NCBI RefSeq assembly: GCF_000003195.3
Contig: NC_012874.2
Coordinates: 5,115,001 to 5,179,000 of the forward strand
Reading direction: 5' to 3'
DNA from: Sorghum bicolor
Lineage: Eukaryota > Streptophyta > Magnoliopsida > Poales > Poaceae
Length of the DNA stretch: 64,000 bases
Shown here in pieces: positions 58,304 through 64,000 of the stretch (position 1 is the first letter of the stretch; every line of letters starts with the position of its first letter). Below the pieces are notes generated by a model. The model worked only from the letters and a program-made list of their open reading frames with translations. It did no database searches and had not been told where the DNA came from. The translations under genes were made by a program, and so were the position numbers.

Positions 58304-59079
58304 ATATTTTAGTCAGTTAGATTTTACGTTTCACACCATATCTCGTACTGCACCCTCACTTTTATGTTAGTCAAACATACTCACGCACATAACCACTAGT
58401 ATTTTTATTTGGGAGCGGGGTTTCTTTTTCATTGCCTTATGCATGTATCTTCTCTTACACGTACTATTTTCATTATTACTTTTAGGCATGTCTCTTGTCT
58501 TACTTTGTATTTCGGAAAGGCATTGAGTTTTTTTTTGGTTCTTGTTGGGTATTGAACAAGCGTAGCCTATGAGTCAGTGGTATTTGTTGTTACCCCCATC
58601 AATCACTTCAATTGCTGTTGAATTCAGTCTATTTTCTGGTTACGTCTAACATATTTCAGCGAAACCCTTGCTGGTTCCCTTCCATTGGTCTCGGTTTCCA
58701 TGCAACGGCAAGGCTCCATTTCAGACCTGTGCTTCTGGATTTCACATTATGACTTATTAGGCATCTACTGCTGGGATAGCTGGGGCGCTGAAGCAATGGC
58801 AGTTAAACTTCAAAATTTGAATAACTATACTTCGCTAGTTGAATACCAGTAGAATCAAGCAATAAAAATAATCTGGACGAGACTTCTTGGAACCATACTG
58901 AATATCCTTAAGACCTTCAGCCATTAGACATCAATTGTTAATCAGAATATGCCCAACATACTTCAGTTTGGTTCTCTTCTGTTGATTCTTAATCTCACAT
59001 ATCACATTGACACGCGCCAGCAAACCACCTTTCTTCCTACGAAGTACTATTGGCCTTTAGGTGTATGCTAACACGGCTG
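58304..59079. other. Spacer, no gene recognised
   Basis: AT-rich sequence between unit B and CACTA-9. No open frame of interest. Confidence 0.5.
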
Positions 59080-59257
59080 CACGATCGGCCTTTAGTCCCG
59101 GCCGGGAAGGGGCTTAACTTTAGCGTTGATCCCGAGCCGGGACTACGCATCCGGGACTAAAGGCCCCCCTTTAGTCCCGGCGCATGGCACTGGGGCTAAA
59201 GCCCCGCATTTAGTCCCGGTTGGTATTACCAACCGCGACTAAAGTGTGCTGCCAGCG

Positions 59258-62040
59258 TGTCACACCGATATTTTAAGAACAAAATAGGATGCATAAAAGA
59301 CTCATATGTGCCCCAAGAATAGTCGCACACATAAGTAGACAAATCTCAAATGTACCATTGTAGTGTTTATTACATATCGGAACATAATAAATCACATAGT
59401 CTTATACAAAAAAGTGATAACAAGAATAAACAACGCTCTCGACGGAAGCACCACACAGGGACACAATCGACTGGTTGACCCCAAGCCTAGTACTCATAAC
59501 GGTAGTCCTCAATCCAATCATCATCCATAGCATAACCTGGGGTGTTGGGAAATTGCAAGAGTGAGCACATATCGTACTCAACAAGTATAACTAGGGGTTC
59601 ATGAGGCTCAAATAGCTGACACTGGTTTGACTGCATTTAGCTTTTGATAGTGGATAGCATGTTCATAATTTAATAGCAAAGTCAAGGTAGCATTAAAAAT
59701 CCATTAATCACATGATCAAGTGTAAGCATAATTAACTCATGGCATAAACAATAATCTAATGAACATAATAGCATAATAAGCGCATCATCTCAATGTAGAT
59801 GTCCCCAAGGCCGCTTCTGACCGTGAGCTCGGCTAGTATACTAGTTTTAACACTCTGTAGAGGTTGTACATCTTTACCCATGAGTCATGATTTTCTCTTT
59901 CGCACGAGGTTGCAAGTCTCTTAACCCCCTTCCTATGGAGGTCGGCAGGGATCACTATTAAGCCTTTCAAAAGTTCGTCTAACATGTTAGGGCCACAAGG
60001 CTTCCTTTGCGCGCAGATATAGATACCCTCCTTCCAAATGGCACAATGACGCGCAACCTATACACATAAGGACAGGGGCTCGCACTATACCCAAAACTGT
60101 TTAGCCCCTCCGCCCATTCGGGTTACCTCTAACAAGCTAGAAAAGGTCTTCATGCTGAGCTAAAGCCAGAGCCATTATAGCCCTCATGGTTGCACTGTTG
60201 TCCCGGGTGATCACGTACAGACAAGATCTCATATAGTTATTTGTCATTCTTTTATGTTCATGGCACAGCTATTAATCATCTTACAAGATCATGCATTATA
60301 TCAAGCACTAGCACAACTACACCAAATGCATATCAAGTAAGTAGCAAGGAATCCAGGTAACAATCATCTATGATTTTGCTAAGGTCGACAAGGTGAAAGC
60401 ATGCATATGACAGATATGTGTATTTATAAGTGAATAGGTAACAAGGATGATTCCAAGTTATACTTGCCTTGATCAAAGCTCTCCTGAGCCTGCTGGTCTT
60501 CAAAAGATTGACCTTGATCACCAACGTATCGCTCACCGTCTATACTCGATCATCAATCAACAACACGCAATCCAATGTAGGCAATCATACACGAAGCAAA
60601 CAAGCTATAATTAGAACAATACATCAAACAATGGTAAAACAAACATAAAAGTTTATTAAAATATTCTACGCAACGCTACGATCACACAAACGTAAAGTTC
60701 ACGAAAATCGGAACTAAAACGCAGAAGTTATGAATTTTCCAAGATTTTCTATAGATAAATAATTAATTAAAAGCTACTGCGAAAATAAAAAGTTTCAAAA
60801 CAGTGAACTAACACTTCCAACATGTAGAGCTCGTAAATACGAATCTAACGAAATTTGAATGGACAAAAATGTAGTTAAAACAAATATTTTGTGACCAAAA
60901 CAAAACCAATGGCAAAACTGTAAATATCAGAAAACGTATTTAGTTTTAACCCGAATGAAACTACGCTTTCAAAATAGTGATACGCCTTTCCTAGAAGACG
61001 CCAAGGACCGCAGGTTCTATTTTAGAAATCTTCGAGGACTCTTTAACAAAATACCCCCCGAAGGGGTATATTCTATTCTGGGCCATCGATCTCTGATCGG
61101 ACGGCTCACGATTGCTCCAGGGGAGCCAGGCGGCAGCCAGCCGGCTGTCTGAGCCCCGGCGCGGCGGCGCCATGGCCGGAGGCTGAGCTCCTCGCCGACG
61201 TCCGTGGATCTCACCATCCTGTGCACCAAATCGAAAAGCAAGACCATGGGCGCGTGGAGGAGGAGAAGGCGAGCTCACCACGGGGTTCGGCTCGGCCTGG
61301 GAAGGAGCAGAGAGAGTGCGCAGGGCGGCGGCTCGGTTTCTAATTCGGCGAGATCTAAAACCGCACGGTTTAAGGTGGCTAGGGCTTGGCTTCGCGATAT
61401 AGTTGAAAAGAGGGAGCTGCTGGGGTTGGGATCAAGCTTTATCGTGCTCGGTTTGCTCCTTAGGCAAGGAAATCACGGGATTGATCTCCTCCCTGGAGTC
61501 GTGCTCGGCTACGAACAGGGAAAGAAGAAGGGGAAGGCGGTGCTGTTCCTCGGGCCCCACTCGTCATAGGAAGAAAGGCAGGGTCACGGCTGTCAGCGAG
61601 TCAATGAAGGGAAAGGGGAGGGGTGCTGGCCGCACAGCTGGGCCGCGGGGGAGAGCGCTGGGGCGCAAGCTGGGCTGAGAAAGAAGTGGGCCGGGGCGCA
61701 GGGGAGAAAAAGAGAAGGGGGAGAGGGGAGCTGGGCCGCGAAGGTCAGGGGGAAAGCTGGGCTGGCTGGGGTTTTCTCTTTTATTTTTTTTCTGTTTTCC
61801 TTTTCTGTTTTCTAAAGCTTTTTTTATAAAAAGAATTTTGAGAGCAACCAAATTCCAACCAAAAGGAATTAGCACAAAAATAAAATATACCTCAGCATGA
61901 ATGCATAGATAAGTTTCTATCTCTATGTTAAATTTTAATTTCAACAAAAATAATTTTATTTACTAGATTAAATGCCCACAAAATGCTTAAATAAATCCAA
62001 TTAAATTCAATTAATTCAAAAGCAAATTTTGGGTGTTACA
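59258..62040 (-). mobile_element. Solo Gypsy LTR, 2.8 kb
   Basis: On the minus strand the segment starts TGTAACACCCAAAATTTGC, typical of large plant Gypsy LTRs (Del/Tekay type), and ends GGTGTGACA. The duplication CAGCG flanks both sides (59253-59257 and 62041-62045). No internal coding region is present, so this is one LTR left after LTR-LTR recombination. The G+C-rich part at 61080-61740 holds open frames that are part of the LTR and not a host gene. Confidence 0.93.
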
Positions 62041-62190
62041 CAGCGGTGCCACACAGCAGCACGCTTTAGTTCTGGCTCATAATACCAGCCGGGACTAAAG
62101 GGTCCCCTGGTTTTTTTTTTTCTTTTTTTCAGTTTTATTTTTAGTTTTGTTTATTTATTTAATAGGTTTTCCAATATGTACTCTTTGATG

Positions 62191-62192
<2 letters not shown>

Positions 62193-62234
<42 letters not shown>
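62193..62234. repeat. TA microsatellite
   Basis: An uninterrupted run of about 20 TA units. Confidence 0.95.
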
Positions 62235-62235
<1 letters not shown>

Positions 62236-62239
62236 CATA

Positions 62240-62400
62240 TGACAATAAGCTAATTGCATGCATATATAATTGAATTATATAACTAAATATATAAAAAAAT
62301 ATGCACATAAAATTACAAGCTATATATAAAGTTAGTACTCTAAACCTATTACAAGTTGTACTCCATCATCCAAATATCTACAGGGCATACAAATGATCAT
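62240..62400. other. AT-rich 3' flank of the CACTA-9 gene
   Basis: No gene. It is probably the 3' untranslated region of the protease gene. Confidence 0.4.
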
Positions 62401-63830
62401 CATTGTTTGGAATCGTCGTCTCGTTAGGATTATAATGGATCTAGCCGCTTGAATTTATGACTTGTTCCCAAAGAAATCCTGCTACTGCCTCTTGTATTGC
62501 TTGGAGTTGTTCATGTTGCATGAGTTGTTGCTCCAACCATTCAGTCTTCAATTTAAATTACAAGAAGATATTAGTTATATCAAGATTATCAATAGTAATT
62601 CGAGAGAAAAGGAAAAGAGAAATGTGTTACATACTTTGAGTTATTCTTCGGGAATTCTATTTGCTTCTACCATAATATACTTGCAAACGTAGTATCCACA
62701 TAACTTATTACCCGATTCTTGTCTCAAAATCCATAGTACGATGTAAAGATTCATCTCGTAAAAAGACAAGATATATGACATATATGATATAACAAGGATA
62801 CACGTACATTGACGAAGGATAAACTTACTTGTCGATGTATTATTTTTAGTCGCGCCCTATATTGAGTAGATGTTCTCGACCAATGAATCTTTTCCAAACC
62901 CTAAACCAATGATATGAAACAAGAGATTTGGATCGTTAAGTATACATATATACAAGCTTAGTCTACTTTACGGATGCAATGGACCGAAATTACCTTTGGA
63001 TGATGTCTATCATATCTTGGTCATCTTGTTGCGGTTTCTTCATTGAGTCATAGATTACCACCTTACTTTCACTGAGGTCAATGACTATTATTATCCAGTG
63101 AAAGCTGTTCATAGACATGAATCGTAGATCATGGTTAAGTAAAATTACTGTTGCACACTTGCATGTTAGCTATATATGACTCACTTGAAGTTGTAGAGGA
63201 AGAGTATTCTTCTTTTGTATTTTTGGTTCACGAAGAACCTCATAAGATTCGTACACATGTCATTGATCCAAGTCGCTGAAGGGTTTGGATCCTTGAAAAC
63301 AACGTAAGGATAAATAAATCCAATAGCATTGTCGTTTCTGCATCTAAGCTAAGTCATATGGAGCCTGCATATAGTGAGTCCATCGACAAGTACGTGTGTA
63401 AGGATTGCTGCTATATAGACATGCTGGAGAGTTTAATAAAAACAAAGAAATACTTACAAACAAAAGCAGCTAATGAGCGATTTGTCTAGAGTGTCCATGT
63501 GGCATAGCTCGTGTGATTCGTCCATCTAGACTAAGATAAGGTCATCGCCACAGAAGTAGTGATGGTTTCAAATTCGAACAGAAATCCAATTGACTCCGCT
63601 TTTAGAAGCCTCTATGCACCAATTATTGATTGCAAACATCTGCGTACCGAGTACATGTAGGTGCTTGGGGTTTATTAGAATCCTGCCCGGTGCAAAAATT
63701 CTCCTCCATTCATCAACTATGTCTGCTCGTGGAAACTCTAGCCCAGCAGCAATATTTTCAATCATGGAGTATGGGAGACCGCTCTCAATGAAATAATTTT
63801 CAAGTGAATCTATCTCAGACAAAGTGGTCT
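62400..63830 (-). pseudogene. Ulp1-type (C48) cysteine protease gene of CACTA-9
   Basis: On the minus strand a leader part (63822-63568) reads WRRIFAPGRILINPKHLHVLG, seen upstream of the protease in many grass CACTA ORFs. Next come HYFCGDDLILV and DTLDKSLISCFCL (near 63520), KYKRRILFLYNFK (near 63210), SFHWIIIVIDL with the catalytic His at 63098-63100, and YDSM with Asp at 63047-63049. QESGNKLCGYYVCKYI follows with the catalytic Cys at 62698-62700. The end reads AVAGFLWEQVI. His, Asp and Cys occur in the correct order across several exons. At least one stop (after ILV) and unclear splice sites make activity uncertain. Ulp1 family members remove SUMO; what the transposon copies cut is unknown. 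Confidence 0.75.
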
Positions 63831-64000
63831 CTCCAGATTTCCTCTATACTATGCCCACGTTAGAACCATACTGATCTTCCACAATTAACAGGGACAAAGG
63901 TCTTGATGTGTCCCCGAGCTGTGGAACACCCTTTCTTGCTGTGTCTTGGCGAGTTGAGCTTTTATACCTTTGTGTAGTTGGCGTTCGTAGTATGACTTTG

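Larger units (their letters stand above)
59085..64000 (-). mobile_element. CACTA-9: 3' part of a CACTA with TTTAGTCCCGG repeats (continues past the window)
   Basis: TTTAGTCCCGG/CCGGGACTAAA motifs recur at 59085-59245 and again at 62063-62110. Genes inside run on the minus strand, with a Ulp1-type protease at 62400-63830. The terminal CACTA bases at the left are decayed (GGCTGCACGATCGGCC), and the other end is outside the window. A solo LTR splits the subterminal region. A TA microsatellite lies at 62193-62234. Confidence 0.7.

Noticed and set aside
61200..61830. Several open frames, one over 120 codons, that look like a small gene
   Set aside because: They lie wholly inside a solo LTR bounded by a perfect duplication and overlap each other on both strands.

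Overview
This is plant nuclear DNA, almost certainly from a grass and probably a panicoid such as sorghum, maize, foxtail millet or switchgrass. The clues are CACTA transposons carrying TTTGCCGAGTG subterminal repeats, a Tat-lineage Gypsy element with an antisense gene, spliced genes with GT-AG introns, and a receptor kinase exon that is very rich in G+C. The species call is inference; the repeat families are read from the sequence.

Only one ordinary host gene is visible: the 3' part of a receptor-like kinase at 2-838, with its 5' end outside the window. The rest is a nest of transposable elements. From 3603 to 20515 lies CACTA-1 (16.9 kb, target-site duplication CTT). Its minus-strand TNP1-like gene is broken by three further CACTA elements: 5900-9584 (GCC), 10107-12620 (AGT, right end missing) and 12765-13818. 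The last has a 270-bp hAT element inside its own terminal repeat. A fifth CACTA (14680-19689) lies in the same host element and holds a truncated L1-type LINE.

From 21032 to 34567 lies a young 13.5-kb Tat-lineage Gypsy retrotransposon (duplication ATGCT). Its 5' LTR is inverted end for end. Its gag-pol frame is broken by three TAG codons only. It also carries a spliced antisense gene with its own TATA box.

From about 35.1 to 58.3 kb are two diverged copies (unit A and unit B) of one element. Each holds CACTA transposase debris and, on the opposite strand, an uninterrupted 174-codon reading frame with a zinc-ribbon motif plus a shared TATA box and first-exon splice donor. A small CACTA sits in unit A. 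Between the units lies CACTA-7 (40870-45457, duplication CCA) with a decayed TNP2 transposase and a Ulp1-like tail. Unit B is split by an Ale/Retrofit-like Copia element (49387-54196, duplication CATAA).

The right end is the 3' portion of another CACTA with TTTAGTCCCGG repeats. It contains a solo Gypsy LTR (59258-62040, duplication CAGCG) and exons of a Ulp1-type cysteine protease with a visible His-Asp-Cys triad. The window edge cuts this element.

The target-site duplications allow the insertions to be ordered. The most unusual items are the inverted 5' LTR, the duplicated 174-codon gene with a shared promoter, and the one-ended CACTA that still has both duplications. All boundaries were read by eye. 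No alignment or database search was run.
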